Counted from the stretch's first letter, positions 35,277 through 43,849 are shown. The stretch: DNA of 64,000 bases from an uncultured bacterium (GCA_905215345.1 CAJMPR010000005.1:62001-126000); one strand, 5' to 3'. The notes: generated from the sequence alone by a model not told the origin. Program-made: numbers and translations.

Positions 35277-35321
35277 AATAAAACCTCGCTTCGACTATAT
35301 AAATCAAAGCGAGGTTTTATT
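35277..35321. terminator. Bidirectional terminator near right end of element
   Basis: A perfect 15-bp stem, AATAAAACCTCGCTT with AAGCGAGGTTTTATT, and a 15-base loop. A-rich and T-rich flanks suit termination from both sides, between the rteC unit and the convergent PAS kinase gene. Confidence 0.75.
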
Positions 35322-35350
35322 ATTCCAAAAACTTTTCTAACTTTGTAACG

Positions 35351-35376
35351 GAGTTGTTTTAAGGTACGCAAAGCAC
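35351..35376 (-). repeat. Right terminal inverted sequence of the element
   Basis: Reads GAGTTGTTT, five variable bases, then TACGCAAAGCAC: the reverse complement of 23891-23916 with 22 of 26 bases identical. It lies 30 bases beyond the terminator and just before sequence that belongs to the chromosomal side. Confidence 0.65.
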
Positions 35377-35500
35377 AGATTATCAATGCAGCTTGACTTT
35401 CGCCAAATCGTTACCAACAACTTATTACTTCTCAATTAGGCTCTATCAATCAGATAGATACAAAAAAGTTTCTTATCCATGACAAAGATAAATAATAATC

Positions 35501-37123
35501 TTAATCAATCACACGTTTCATCGGGATTCTGAACCAGAAACAGGAGCCTTCTCCCTCTTTGGATTCTACTCCAATAACTCCTCCCAGCCGTTCTATGATG
35601 ACACGGCAAATGGAAAGTCCCAGCCCTGTCCCCTTAGCGAATGAATTCAGCTTGATAAATCGTTCAAAAACCTTTTGTGTCTGGTCGGAGGGAATTCCTA
35701 TGCCTGTGTCTTTCACATAAAAATATATTTCCTCTTGTGGCTCGTCGATGCGATACCCCATTTGAATAGACCCTTTCGGCGTAAATTTCAATGCATTATT
35801 CATCAGATTGATGATGACCTGTGACAAACGTCCTGAGTCGGTATCAATGATACATTGTTCCGCTTTCTCCGTAAATATGATTTGGACATCGGTTGAAGGG
35901 TTCTTTGTCTGCATCTGCTTGTAGATGCGCTCCATCAATCCATTTATATCGGTCGGTACAAATTTGAAGTCCATTGTGCCGGCTTCAATCTTGGAAAGGT
36001 CGAGAATGTCGTTTATCAATTGCAATAACAGTTCATTGTTACTGGAGATGATTTTGGTAAACTCCTGTTTGTCATCCTCAGAGTCGGTCTGGCATATCAT
36101 TTCAGAGAATCCTACGATAGCGTTGAGAGGAGTGCGTATTTCATGACTCATGTTGGCGAGGAATGCCGATTTTAACCGGTTGGATTCTTCGGCCTGTTCT
36201 TTTGCTTCGTGCAGCATCCGGTCCATCTTCAGCTTTTCGGTGATGTCTTCAAAGCGGAGCAACCCTCCTATGATTTCCGCTTTGTTCTCATCACTGAAAA
36301 CCGGAGTTGCCGTTACTTCAAAATCCACATCATCTATTCTGATTTGATGACGTATGATTTTACCCTGTTCAATGGCTTTTCTGAAAGCGCATTGTTCGCA
36401 GGGTTTATCGCGCAGTGCGCTTGTCTTATAGCAAATCTTTCCCGGTATATATTGCCGCCCTTTTACCAGACCGGTGATTCGTGTGGTTTCCTCCCATTGT
36501 ACCTTATAGTTTTTGTCAATATAGATAAGTCCGAAATCAATACTTTTCAAGGCCAGCTTTTGCTTCCGCATTGTTTGTTCCAACAACTCTTTTGCAGCAA
36601 CTAACTCTCTTTCGTAGTTTTTCAGTTGGGTAATTTCCCAACGTATTGCCAGTAACCACTTCTTTTTTCCGTTTCGTGTGATGATTGTTTTTACAACAAT
36701 GGTGTCATGGGACAGACCGTCAGGAGTTTTGTATATCTCCTCTTTGTGATAGGGCGCTCCTGCCTGTATAAGTTCCAAGTCGACATTACGGTATTTTCTA
36801 CCTTGTTCTTCGCCGTATATCTCAAAATCGGTACGTCCTAATGCTTCTTCCCTGTTTATATATGATTGGGCGGCAGCTTCCTTGTTCCAGTAATAATACC
36901 GGAAATCGTTTTGTATGTCTTTTACTATAATGGGAAACGGAAGATTATCGAGTATATCGAATGAAAATTGATTGGAGTGATTGGTTTTACTAATCTTTCT
37001 GCGCAGTCTGTATATCTCAAACATTAAAACACAAATAAACAGCAATAAAACAACTATCAATAAATGGCTGTATTGCCACAGATAATTGCACAGCGAGGGT
37101 GTCAACAAAAGAATGCTTGCCAT
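35501..37123 (-). CDS. PAS-domain sensor histidine kinase
   Basis: 540 residues. One membrane helix at about 20-37, a PAS domain at about 50-165 (FDILDNLPFPIIVKD...GRTDFEIYG), a second PAS at about 190-295, HisKA with H327 in MSHEIRTPLNA, and HATPase with GTGLGLSICRVI. The second PAS carries three cysteines (C231, and C242/C245 in KPCEQCAFRKA), suggesting a metal or redox sensor. No receiver domain and no adjacent regulator gene, so it is an orphan kinase. It lies outside the integrated element. Confidence 0.93.
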   Translation of the reverse strand: MASILLLTPSLCNYLWQYSHLLIVVLLLFICVLMFEIYRLRRKISKTNHSNQFSFDILDNLPFPIIVKDIQNDFRYYYWNKEAAAQSYINREEALGRTDFEIYGEEQGRKYRNVDLELIQAGAPYHKEEIYKTPDGLSHDTIVVKTIITRNGKKKWLLAIRWEITQLKNYERELVAAKELLEQTMRKQKLALKSIDFGLIYIDKNYKVQWEETTRITGLVKGRQYIPGKICYKTSALRDKPCEQCAFRKAIEQGKIIRHQIRIDDVDFEVTATPVFSDENKAEIIGGLLRFEDITEKLKMDRMLHEAKEQAEESNRLKSAFLANMSHEIRTPLNAIVGFSEMICQTDSEDDKQEFTKIISSNNELLLQLINDILDLSKIEAGTMDFKFVPTDINGLMERIYKQMQTKNPSTDVQIIFTEKAEQCIIDTDSGRLSQVIINLMNNALKFTPKGSIQMGYRIDEPQEEIYFYVKDTGIGIPSDQTQKVFERFIKLNSFAKGTGLGLSICRVIIERLGGVIGVESKEGEGSCFWFRIPMKRVID

Positions 37124-37179
37124 AGTAATATTTGTATGATTGTGTGAGGTTGCGAAGTTATGAATAGTTCTGTATATTT

Positions 37180-37187
37180 CAAAAATA
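37180..37187 (-). promoter_or_regulatory. -7 element for the PAS kinase
   Basis: TATTTTTG on the minus strand, about 57 bases upstream of the kinase ATG; matches TAnnTTTG without a clear -33. Confidence 0.4.
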
Positions 37188-37283
37188 TAGAGAAAATATA
37201 TTGTTTGCCAATATCGTCGCTGTTTTGTTAATCTGCTCGAACAATTCTCTTTGTCAGCTTGTTATCTTTAAATAAGATAAAAA

Positions 37284-37898
37284 ATGAAAAGAAATATGGG
37301 AAGAACATTTGCAGAAGCGTTGGAACACCGACGTACTTATTATTCTATTGGTAGTGACTCTCCGGTTTTGGACGAGGAAGTAGTACATATCATCCGTACA
37401 GCTGTAAAGAATGTGCCGTCGGCTTTTAATTCGCAGACAACGAGGCTTGTTCTTTTGTTAGGCGATGAGCATAAGAGGTTATGGGATATTGTGAAAGGGA
37501 CTTTGAAGAAGCTTATCTCACCCGAGGCTTTTGTTAATACGGAAGCTAAGATTGATGGTTGCTTTGCCTGTGGGCACGGTACAGTTCTTTATTTTGAAGA
37601 TACTGCCGTTGTAAAGGGTTTGCAGGATACTTTCCCTTCTTATAGTGTGAATTTCCCTACGTGGTCTCAGCACACTTCTGCCATGCATCAACTTGCCATT
37701 TGGACAATGCTTGAAGACGTCGGTCTGGGAGCTTCCCTTCAACACTATAATCCGCTGATTGACGAGGAAGTACGTCGTACATGGAACTTACCTGAAAGTT
37801 GGATGTTGATAGCTGAAATGCCTTTCGGAACTCCCACTGCCGAACCGGGAGAAAAAGAATTCCAGGATCTGAGTGAACGTATTAAAATATTCCGTTGA
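37284..37898 (+). CDS. Nitroreductase family protein
   Basis: 204 residues. FMN-dependent NAD(P)H oxidoreductase fold: the start has FAEALEHRRTYYSIG with the phosphate-binding arginines, then NVPSAFNSQTTRLVLL (FMN site) and the C-terminal LEDVGLGASLQHYNPL with EMPFGTP. This is the YdgI/Frm2-like, fatty-acid-repression subgroup rather than NfsB. The natural substrate is unknown. It stands alone; a 174-base palindromic element follows its stop by 5 bases. Confidence 0.87.
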   Translation: MKRNMGRTFAEALEHRRTYYSIGSDSPVLDEEVVHIIRTAVKNVPSAFNSQTTRLVLLLGDEHKRLWDIVKGTLKKLISPEAFVNTEAKIDGCFACGHGTVLYFEDTAVVKGLQDTFPSYSVNFPTWSQHTSAMHQLAIWTMLEDVGLGASLQHYNPLIDEEVRRTWNLPESWMLIAEMPFGTPTAEPGEKEFQDLSERIKIFR

Positions 37899-37903
37899 TT
37901 GTA

Positions 37904-38077
37904 AGAGCCTGTTTAAATTTTGCTCAGCATTTTTTTGAGAGTTATTTTTGAGGATGTTTATCTGTTTTTAAGAGGAGCATAGCGGGCTATGTGACGACTA
38001 AAAACGGGGAAACAGACCGAAAATAAACTCAAAAAAAGCTGAATAAAACATTTAGGAGGAAAATTTAAACAGGCTCT
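37904..38077. repeat. 174-bp full-length palindromic element (MITE-like)
   Basis: The ends AGAGCCTGTTTAAATTTT (37904-37921) and AAAATTTAAACAGGCTCT (38060-38077) are perfect 18-bp inverted repeats. The interior also folds back imperfectly along its whole length, with a central CATAGC-GG-GCTATG hairpin. No coding capacity. The remaining bases of the 37899-38227 gap hold only the aroK promoter. Confidence 0.75.
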
Positions 38078-38174
38078 AAGATAGTCATAATACGGATTGC
38101 TTGCCTTTTTCATGGGATGGAGTGCATCCCAGCTTAATAAATTCCTTATGTTTATAAGAGGAAACGGGGTTTCT

Positions 38175-38207
38175 CTTGTGAACGTGAGGATTTTTGCATT
38201 ATCTTTG
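38175..38207 (+). promoter_or_regulatory. Promoter of aroK
   Basis: CTTG (38175-38178), a 21-base spacer and TATCTTTG (38200-38207), close to TTTG-N19-21-TAnnTTTG. It lies 20 bases before the aroK ATG. Confidence 0.6.
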
Positions 38208-38227
38208 CCCGCAAACGGTAAGCAATT

Positions 38228-38755
38228 ATGATACGTATCTTTTTGACCGGTTATATGGGAGCCGGTAAAACAACTTTAGGGAAGGCTTTTGCTCGCGAAA
38301 TGAATATACCTTTCATTGACTTGGACTGGTATATCGAAGAACGTTTTCACAAATCTATCCGTGAATTGTTCATTGAACGGGGTGAAGCCTCTTTTCGTGA
38401 ATTGGAGCGGAACATGTTGCACGAAGTGGCTGAATTTGAGAATGTGGTTATTTCAACCGGGGGAGGTACTCCTTGTTTCTTCGATAATATGGATTATATG
38501 AATGAGCATGGGCAGACTGTTTTCCTCGATGTCCCCCCCGATATATTGTTTGAACGTTTGCGAGTGGCAACCCAGCAACGCCCTATCCTGCAAGGTAAGA
38601 CGGATGAAGAATTACGTGCTTTTATCGTGGAAGCATTGGAAAAACGTGCTCCTTTTTATTCACAGGCTTCTTACCGTTTTGATGCCGGACTTCTGGAAAG
38701 TAGACGGCAGATAGATGAGTCCGTGCAACGTCTACGTAATCTTTTGGAACTTTAA
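38228..38755 (+). CDS. aroK: Shikimate kinase
   Basis: 175 residues; phosphorylates shikimate with ATP in chorismate synthesis. Walker A GYMGAGKTT lies at 8-16. The substrate-binding aspartate is in FIDLDWYIE, and STGGGTPC supplies the glycine-rich shikimate contact. RPIL is the lid-associated arginine motif. Length is standard. It is followed by speA after about 107 bases with its own promoter, so it is probably monocistronic. Confidence 0.95.
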   Translation: MIRIFLTGYMGAGKTTLGKAFAREMNIPFIDLDWYIEERFHKSIRELFIERGEASFRELERNMLHEVAEFENVVISTGGGTPCFFDNMDYMNEHGQTVFLDVPPDILFERLRVATQQRPILQGKTDEELRAFIVEALEKRAPFYSQASYRFDAGLLESRRQIDESVQRLRNLLEL

Positions 38756-38811
38756 TCCCTTGTAAATGTGTGTTTTTCACCCGAAAAAGAAAGAATTCTC
38801 AGATTTATATG

Positions 38812-38819
38812 TATTTTTG
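38812..38819 (+). promoter_or_regulatory. -7 element for speA
   Basis: TATTTTTG, matching TAnnTTTG, 43 bases before the speA ATG. No clear -33. Confidence 0.45.
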
Positions 38820-38862
38820 TACCCCTTTATAAATAAACTACTAAACAGCAGAGTAACAAAAA

Positions 38863-40758
38863 ATGAGAAAATGGCGTATTGAAGATTCAGAAGAGCTGTA
38901 CAACATTACAGGTTGGGGCACTTCGTACTTTGGTATCAATGACAAAGGTCATGTTGTGGTGAAACCGCGAAAAGATGGAGTTGCCGTCGATTTGAAAGAG
39001 TTGGTGGACGAGTTGCAACTGCGTGATGTCACGGCTCCCATGTTGGTCCGTTTTCCTGATATTCTTGACAACCGGATTGAAAAAATATCCTGTTGTTTCA
39101 AGCAGGCGGCCGAGGAATATGAATATAAAGCTGAAAACTTTATTATCTATCCTATTAAAGTGAATCAGATGCGCCCGGTAGTCGAGGAGATTATCAGTCA
39201 TGGCAAAAAATTCAACCTCGGACTGGAGGCAGGGTCTAAACCTGAACTGCATGCCGTGATTGCCATTAACATGGACTCCGACTCGCTGATTATATGTAAC
39301 GGATATAAGGATGAAAGTTATATTGAGCTTGCTTTGCTTGCTCAAAAGATGGGTAAACGCATCTTTCTTGTAGTAGAAAAATTGAACGAACTGAAGTTGA
39401 TAGCCAAGATGGCGAAGCAACTGAACGTAAAACCTAATATTGGCATTCGTATTAAATTGGCTTCTTCAGGAAGTGGTAAATGGGAAGATTCCGGTGGTGA
39501 TGCCAGCAAATTCGGACTGTCTTCCAGTGAATTGCTCGAAGCGCTCGATTTTATGGCGGATAAAGGCATGCAGGATTGTCTGAAATTGATACATTTCCAT
39601 ATTGGTAGCCAGGTTACGAAGATACGTCGTATTAAAACGGCATTGCGTGAAGCCTCACAGTTCTACGTACAATTGCATGCGATGGGATTCAAAGTCGAAT
39701 TTGTGGATATCGGAGGCGGTTTGGGTGTTGATTATGATGGTACACGTTCTTCCAATAGTGAAGGAAGCGTGAATTATTCCATTCAGGAATATGTCAACGA
39801 CTCCATATCTACATTAGTCGATGCCAGCGATAAAAATGGCATTCCCCATCCTAATATTATAACGGAGAGTGGGCGTGCCTTGACAGCCCATCACTCGGTC
39901 CTTATCTTCGAGGTGCTGGAGACAACTCATCTGCCTGAGTGGGACGATGATGATGAGGAAGTGACGGAAAATGATCATGAACTGTTGCAGGAGCTCTATG
40001 GTATCTGGGATACGTTGAATCAGAATAAGATGCTGGAAGCTTGGCATGACGCACAGCAGATTCGTGAAGAGGCTCTTGATTTGTTCAGTCACGGTATCGT
40101 CGATTTGCAAACACGCGCCAAGATTGAGCGTCTTTATTGGTCAATTATGCGTGAGGTAAACCAGATTGCCGGTGGACTCAAGCATGCACCCGATGAATTT
40201 CGCGGGCTCCCGAAACTGCTGGCGGATAAATATTTCTGTAATTTTTCGCTTTTCCAGTCATTGCCCGACTCTTGGGCAATCGACCAGATATTCCCCATTA
40301 TGCCTATCCAGCGTCTGGACGAGAAGCCGGAACGTACGGCTACTTTACAGGATGTGACATGTGATTCGGATGGAAAAATAGCGAATTTCATTTCGACTAA
40401 GAATGTGTCGCATTATTTGCCGGTACACTCATTGAAGAGTAAGGAACCTTATTATGTAGGCGTATTCCTGGTAGGTGCTTATCAAGAGATATTGGGCGAT
40501 ATGCACAACCTGTTCGGTGATACAAATGCCGTGCACGTATCTGTAAACGATAAGGGTTACAATATTGAACAGGTGATTGATGGTGAAACGGTTGCCGAAG
40601 TACTTGATTATGTTCAATACAGCCCTAAGAAATTGGTACGTACACTGGAAACATGGGTGAGTCAGTCTGTAAAGGAAGGACGTATCTCTTTGGAGGAGGG
40701 AAAGGAATTTTTGTCTAACTATCGCTCGGGATTATACGGATATACCTATTTGGAATAA
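38863..40758 (+). CDS. speA: Biosynthetic arginine decarboxylase
   Basis: 631 residues; PLP-dependent conversion of arginine to agmatine, the first step of polyamine synthesis. The PLP lysine is K99 in YPIKVNQ. The alanine-racemase-like barrel continues through HFHIGSQV and the DIGGGLGVDYDGT phosphate loop, and the C-terminal barrel has the CDSDGKI motif. Length and order match SpeA of the DAP/Orn decarboxylase fold III. argB, encoding an arginine-synthesis enzyme, follows after about 100 bases containing a word-repeat hairpin. Confidence 0.96.
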   Translation: MRKWRIEDSEELYNITGWGTSYFGINDKGHVVVKPRKDGVAVDLKELVDELQLRDVTAPMLVRFPDILDNRIEKISCCFKQAAEEYEYKAENFIIYPIKVNQMRPVVEEIISHGKKFNLGLEAGSKPELHAVIAINMDSDSLIICNGYKDESYIELALLAQKMGKRIFLVVEKLNELKLIAKMAKQLNVKPNIGIRIKLASSGSGKWEDSGGDASKFGLSSSELLEALDFMADKGMQDCLKLIHFHIGSQVTKIRRIKTALREASQFYVQLHAMGFKVEFVDIGGGLGVDYDGTRSSNSEGSVNYSIQEYVNDSISTLVDASDKNGIPHPNIITESGRALTAHHSVLIFEVLETTHLPEWDDDDEEVTENDHELLQELYGIWDTLNQNKMLEAWHDAQQIREEALDLFSHGIVDLQTRAKIERLYWSIMREVNQIAGGLKHAPDEFRGLPKLLADKYFCNFSLFQSLPDSWAIDQIFPIMPIQRLDEKPERTATLQDVTCDSDGKIANFISTKNVSHYLPVHSLKSKEPYYVGVFLVGAYQEILGDMHNLFGDTNAVHVSVNDKGYNIEQVIDGETVAEVLDYVQYSPKKLVRTLETWVSQSVKEGRISLEEGKEFLSNYRSGLYGYTYLE

Positions 40759-40762
40759 CTGA

Positions 40763-40855
40763 AATAATGAAGAATTAATAATGAAGAATGGAAAATTGTC
40801 GTGCGGCATGGAACAGTACAGTAATTTTTCATTCTTCATTTTCATTTTTAATTTA
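40763..40855. repeat. Word-repeat hairpin between speA and argB
   Basis: AATGAAGAATGGAAAATT near the left pairs with AATTTTTCATTCTTCATT on the right with one G-U type mismatch. The word AATGAAGAAT occurs twice on the left side. The loop is about 25 bases. See the family finding. Confidence 0.6.
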
Positions 40856-40860
40856 ATAAG

Positions 40861-41634
40861 ATGAGAGAAAAGCTAACTGTAATCAAAGTTGGTGGTAAAA
40901 TTGTAGAGGAAGAAGCCACTCTTTGCAAGTTGTTGGATGACTTTGCCGCTATTGGGGGTTATAAAGTCTTGGTACACGGCGGTGGACGTTCGGCAACAAA
41001 ACTTGCAGCCCAGTTGGGTATTGAAAGCAAAATGGTAAATGGTCGTCGTATTACGGATGCCGAAACTTTAAAGGTAGTTACAATGGTATACGGCGGATTG
41101 GTCAATAAAAATATTGTTGCAGGTTTGCAGGCACGGGGTGTTAATGCACTTGGTCTGACGGGTGCGGATATGGATGTAATCCGTTCGGTGAAACGTCCTG
41201 TAAAAGATGTGGACTATGGTTTCGTAGGAGATGTAAAGCAAGTGAACAGTGCTCTACTGGAAGACCTTATTCATAAAGGAGTCGTTCCGGTGATGGCTCC
41301 GCTGACGCACGACGGTAACGGGAATATGTTGAACACAAATGCCGATACTATTGCGGGAGAAACAGCGAAAGCATTGTCCGGACAGTTTGATGTCACCCTG
41401 GTTTATTGCTTTGAAAAGAAAGGGGTACTGCGCGATGAAAATGATGATGATAGTGTAATATCGCAGATTACTTTCGAGGATTTTCAGCACTATGTTGCCG
41501 AAGGAGTGATTCAAGGTGGAATGATTCCTAAGTTGGAGAACTCTTTTGAAGCATTAAATGCTGGAGTATATGAGGTGGTAATTACTTTAGCATCAGCGAT
41601 TAATGGGGGTGGAGGAACCCGTATTAAAAAATAA
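40861..41634 (+). CDS. argB: Acetylglutamate kinase
   Basis: 257 residues; second step of arginine synthesis, phosphorylating N-acetylglutamate. The amino-acid-kinase fold is clear: KVGGKIVEEE at the start (phosphate lysine), VLVHGGGRSA, GRRITDAETL and the nucleotide site NTNADTIAGETAKAL. IQGGMIPKLEN carries the conserved lysine near the C-terminus. Length is standard. It lies between speA and an ECF sigma factor; no regulatory site was identified. Confidence 0.95.
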   Translation: MREKLTVIKVGGKIVEEEATLCKLLDDFAAIGGYKVLVHGGGRSATKLAAQLGIESKMVNGRRITDAETLKVVTMVYGGLVNKNIVAGLQARGVNALGLTGADMDVIRSVKRPVKDVDYGFVGDVKQVNSALLEDLIHKGVVPVMAPLTHDGNGNMLNTNADTIAGETAKALSGQFDVTLVYCFEKKGVLRDENDDDSVISQITFEDFQHYVAEGVIQGGMIPKLENSFEALNAGVYEVVITLASAINGGGGTRIKK

Positions 41635-41695
41635 TTCGAAAAAAAGTAATAGTAAGCTGTAACTTTCGGTTTACTTAACCGTCAATTATATAGAG

Positions 41696-42205
41696 ATGCA
41701 AGAAATCAGTTTTCGTAATGACATTCTCCCTCTGAAAGACAAGCTCTTTCGGTTGGCTCTAAGAATAACATTCGACAGGGCGGAAGCGGAAGATGTTGTG
41801 CAAGAAACGCTGATTCGGGTGTGGAACAAGCGTGATGAGTGGGCGCAGTTCGGTTCTATTGAGGCTTATTGCCTGACAGTGGCGAGAAATCTGGCAATAG
41901 ACCGTAGCGAAAAGAAAGATGCTCAGACCGTGGAGTTGACACCTGACTTGGAAGAAACTTCCGATGTATTGGGCCCTTACGAACGGTTGGTGAATAAAGA
42001 ACGGATGACGTTGATACACCGCCTCATGAACGAACTTCCCGAAAAACAGCGGTTGATTATGCAGTTGAGGGATATCGAAGGTAAGAGTTATAAAGAAATA
42101 GCGGTTGTCCTGAGTTTGACAGAGGAACAAGTTAAAGTGAATCTTTTCAGGGCGCGGCAAAAAGTAAAACAACGGTTTATAGATATAGAAGGTTATGGAC
42201 TTTAA
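41696..42205 (+). CDS. ECF-family RNA polymerase sigma factor
   Basis: 169 residues. Region 2 at about 15-80 (FDRAEAEDVVQETLIRVW contacts core polymerase and the -10 element) and region 4 at about 110-165 (ELPEKQRLIMQLRDIEG, then SYKEIAVVLSLTEEQVKVNLFRAR). The stop overlaps the next gene by 11 bases. That gene encodes a protein with one membrane helix, the normal arrangement of a sigma and anti-sigma pair. The promoter recognised is unknown. Confidence 0.92.
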   Translation: MQEISFRNDILPLKDKLFRLALRITFDRAEAEDVVQETLIRVWNKRDEWAQFGSIEAYCLTVARNLAIDRSEKKDAQTVELTPDLEETSDVLGPYERLVNKERMTLIHRLMNELPEKQRLIMQLRDIEGKSYKEIAVVLSLTEEQVKVNLFRARQKVKQRFIDIEGYGL

Positions 42206-42677
42206 ATATATTGAACAGCTCTTGGAACGCTACTGGCAGTGTGAAACTTCCCTTGAGGAAGAAACACAGTTGCGCGCTTTCTTCGCGGGAAATGATGTTC
42301 CTGAACATCTGCTTCGCTACAAAGACTTGTTTGTATATCAGCAACTCCAGCAGGAAGAACACTTGGGTGAAGATTTCGATGCACGTGTGCTTGCTAAAAT
42401 TGAAACTCCGGTGGTTAAGGCAAAACGTTTGACGTTGACTGCACGCTTCATGCCTTTGTTCAAAGCTGCCGCTGTAGTAGCAGTAGTACTTTCCTTAGGC
42501 AATGCGATGCAACATTCGTTCTTTGCCGATGTGAAGGAAGTAGCCGCTGCCGATACTATCGGCAAACAAATTTCCGCACCATCGGTCGCTCTTTCGGGAG
42601 ATATGACCGTGACACACGAACAGCAGATTCTGGACAGTTTGCAACGCGTGGAGAAAAGTAAGGAAATTAAAGAATAG
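42195..42677 (+). CDS. Probable membrane anti-sigma factor
   Basis: 160 residues: an N-terminal cytoplasmic part (MDFKYIEQLLERYWQCETSLEEE, helical, resembling zinc-less anti-sigma domains), one membrane helix at about 88-106 (FKAAAVVAVVLSLGNAM) and a short periplasmic tail. It overlaps the sigma gene by 11 bases. Bacteroides homologues are sometimes given misleading enzyme names; nothing here suggests an enzyme. The anti-sigma role is inferred from operon and topology. Confidence 0.72.
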   Translation: MDFKYIEQLLERYWQCETSLEEETQLRAFFAGNDVPEHLLRYKDLFVYQQLQQEEHLGEDFDARVLAKIETPVVKAKRLTLTARFMPLFKAAAVVAVVLSLGNAMQHSFFADVKEVAAADTIGKQISAPSVALSGDMTVTHEQQILDSLQRVEKSKEIKE

Positions 42678-42679
42678 AT

Positions 42680-42719
42680 ATTTTCATTTGCTTTTTAAAA
42701 TAACATTTTCATTTGCTTT
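42680..42719 (+). repeat. Two 15-bp direct repeats
   Basis: ATTTTCATTTGCTTT occurs at 42680-42694 and again at 42705-42719, a 25-base step, just after the anti-sigma gene. Function unknown. Confidence 0.55.
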
Positions 42720-42812
42720 AAATATAATATAGTTAGTGTGCTTTATTAAAACAAACTGAGGCTGTGAAGTTTCAATTCTCTCAAAATTTTATAAAAACTA
42801 ACTAAGATAGAC

Positions 42813-42846
42813 GGGACGCCGCGTGATGCAGCGTCCCTTTTATTTT
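42813..42846 (+). terminator. Intrinsic terminator
   Basis: GGGACGC (42813-42819), 11-base loop, GCGTCCC (42831-42837), then TTTTATTTTTT. It probably ends the sigma/anti-sigma transcript. Confidence 0.75.
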
Positions 42847-42865
42847 TTAGGAGGGTATAAAAAGC

Positions 42866-42907
42866 ATGAAAGGCTTCCTCACGGAAACCTTTCATCATTC
42901 TTTTTTA
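42866..42907 (+). terminator. Second terminator-like hairpin
   Basis: ATGAAAGG, a bulged C, TTCC, loop TCAC, GGAA, bulged A, CCTTTCAT (42866-42895), followed by CATTCTTTTTT. It is a back-up terminator on the plus strand. The rest of 42678-42982 shows no gene. Confidence 0.65.
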
Positions 42908-42982
42908 AGTCGCTTTTATAAAAAACTTTAGAGAGAATCTTTGTTTAGGTTATCATCAATCTTAAAATTTATACAATCTATG

Positions 42983-43849
42983 TTAGAGTTTATGCAATCC
43001 TTTCTTCGGAAAATCTATTTCCGGATTACCCTTGTAGCCTATGCTTCCACTTCCACTTGTGCGTGCTTTTAGGAAATCAGTGGCATAACACTGTATACTT
43101 CCCGAGCCTGATATACTAGCTGAAATACGCTTTGCCTGAAAGTCAGCCGCTGACAAATCACCCGAACCGGAGATGCGGTAGTTGGCTTCTTGTGTTGTTC
43201 CGCTTAGTATCACTTTTCCTGAACCTGCTATTGATGCTTCGGCATTATTTGCGGTGATATTCTTTAATTTCATATCTCCTGAACCCGCAATGGAGGCCTT
43301 AAGACCATTGCAAGTAAGGTTGTTGCTTTCAATGTCTCCTGAGCCGGCAATAGCTACTTCGAGGTTGTTAGTACAAACAATATTATCTGCATTGATGTCT
43401 CCCGACCCGGCAACAGCTATCTTGAGACGGTCTGTTTTTAAACCGTTAACCAGTGCAAAGTCCCCTGAACCTGCAACGCCTATTTGATTCAGTGTCTCGG
43501 AAGAAACCCGTACTTCCAGTTTATTGTAGGAAACATTGACGCCTTTCTTGAAACCTATATTCAAAGTTCCGTCCACTACCTTGATGTCCAGTAAGTCTAC
43601 AATATTGTCGGAAGTATATATTTCTACTTTCGGTTTACCGGCTTTTTGCGTGTAGGTGACATCTGGACTTCCTTTCAGATTTATCTCGGTGAAGTTATCT
43701 ACTTTGATATCTTTGGTTACATAATTTTTACTGGCTTTTACTGTTTTTCCACCAAAAGAGCCTGTATGTTCTGTGTGACGAAACTGGGAACAAGCTGTAG
43801 TGCTAAATGCCAGAAGGATAGCTGAAGCGAATGTTACTAAATTTTTCAT
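42983..43849 (-). CDS. DUF2807 (head GIN domain) lipoprotein
   Basis: 288 residues. A lipoprotein signal peptide ends at C20 (LLAFSTTACSQF), so the protein is probably membrane-anchored. The body is a right-handed beta-helix-like DUF2807 domain with at least seven repeats of a GSGD/GSGK turn (AGSGDF, AGSGDI, AGSGDM, AGSGKV, SGSGDL, SGSGSI). Function is not established for the family, but such genes often lie beside sigma or stress-response genes. Upstream is a possible sigma-54 promoter with a 20-bp palindrome. Confidence 0.9.
   Translation of the reverse strand: MKNLVTFASAILLAFSTTACSQFRHTEHTGSFGGKTVKASKNYVTKDIKVDNFTEINLKGSPDVTYTQKAGKPKVEIYTSDNIVDLLDIKVVDGTLNIGFKKGVNVSYNKLEVRVSSETLNQIGVAGSGDFALVNGLKTDRLKIAVAGSGDINADNIVCTNNLEVAIAGSGDIESNNLTCNGLKASIAGSGDMKLKNITANNAEASIAGSGKVILSGTTQEANYRISGSGDLSAADFQAKRISASISGSGSIQCYATDFLKARTSGSGSIGYKGNPEIDFPKKGLHKL

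Larger units (their letters stand above)
23878..35381. mobile_element. Integrated IntDOT-type element, about 11.5 kb, without transfer genes
   Basis: The region begins with an integrase of the CTnDOT family and ends with rteC, and contains RhuM-like and DUF3408 genes typical of Bacteroides conjugative transposons. Matching 26-base sequences lie in inverse orientation just inside both ends (23891-23916, 35351-35376; 22 of 26 bases identical). Short direct matches GCACTGATT (23878-23886) and GCACAGATT (35373-35381) mark possible crossover sites. No relaxase, coupling protein or tra genes are present, so the element is either decayed or depends on a helper. Cargo: an AraC regulator, a two-component system and an OmpA-led operon of exported proteins. 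Confidence 0.7.

Noticed and set aside
23890..35377. Exact CTnDOT core GTAnnTTTGC at the element ends
   Set aside because: No exact match was found at either end. The nearest sequences contain TTTGC but not the GTA half, so the att assignment rests on the inverted 26-mers only.
23878..35381. tRNA gene as integration target
   Set aside because: No cloverleaf or tRNA 3' end was seen on either flank.
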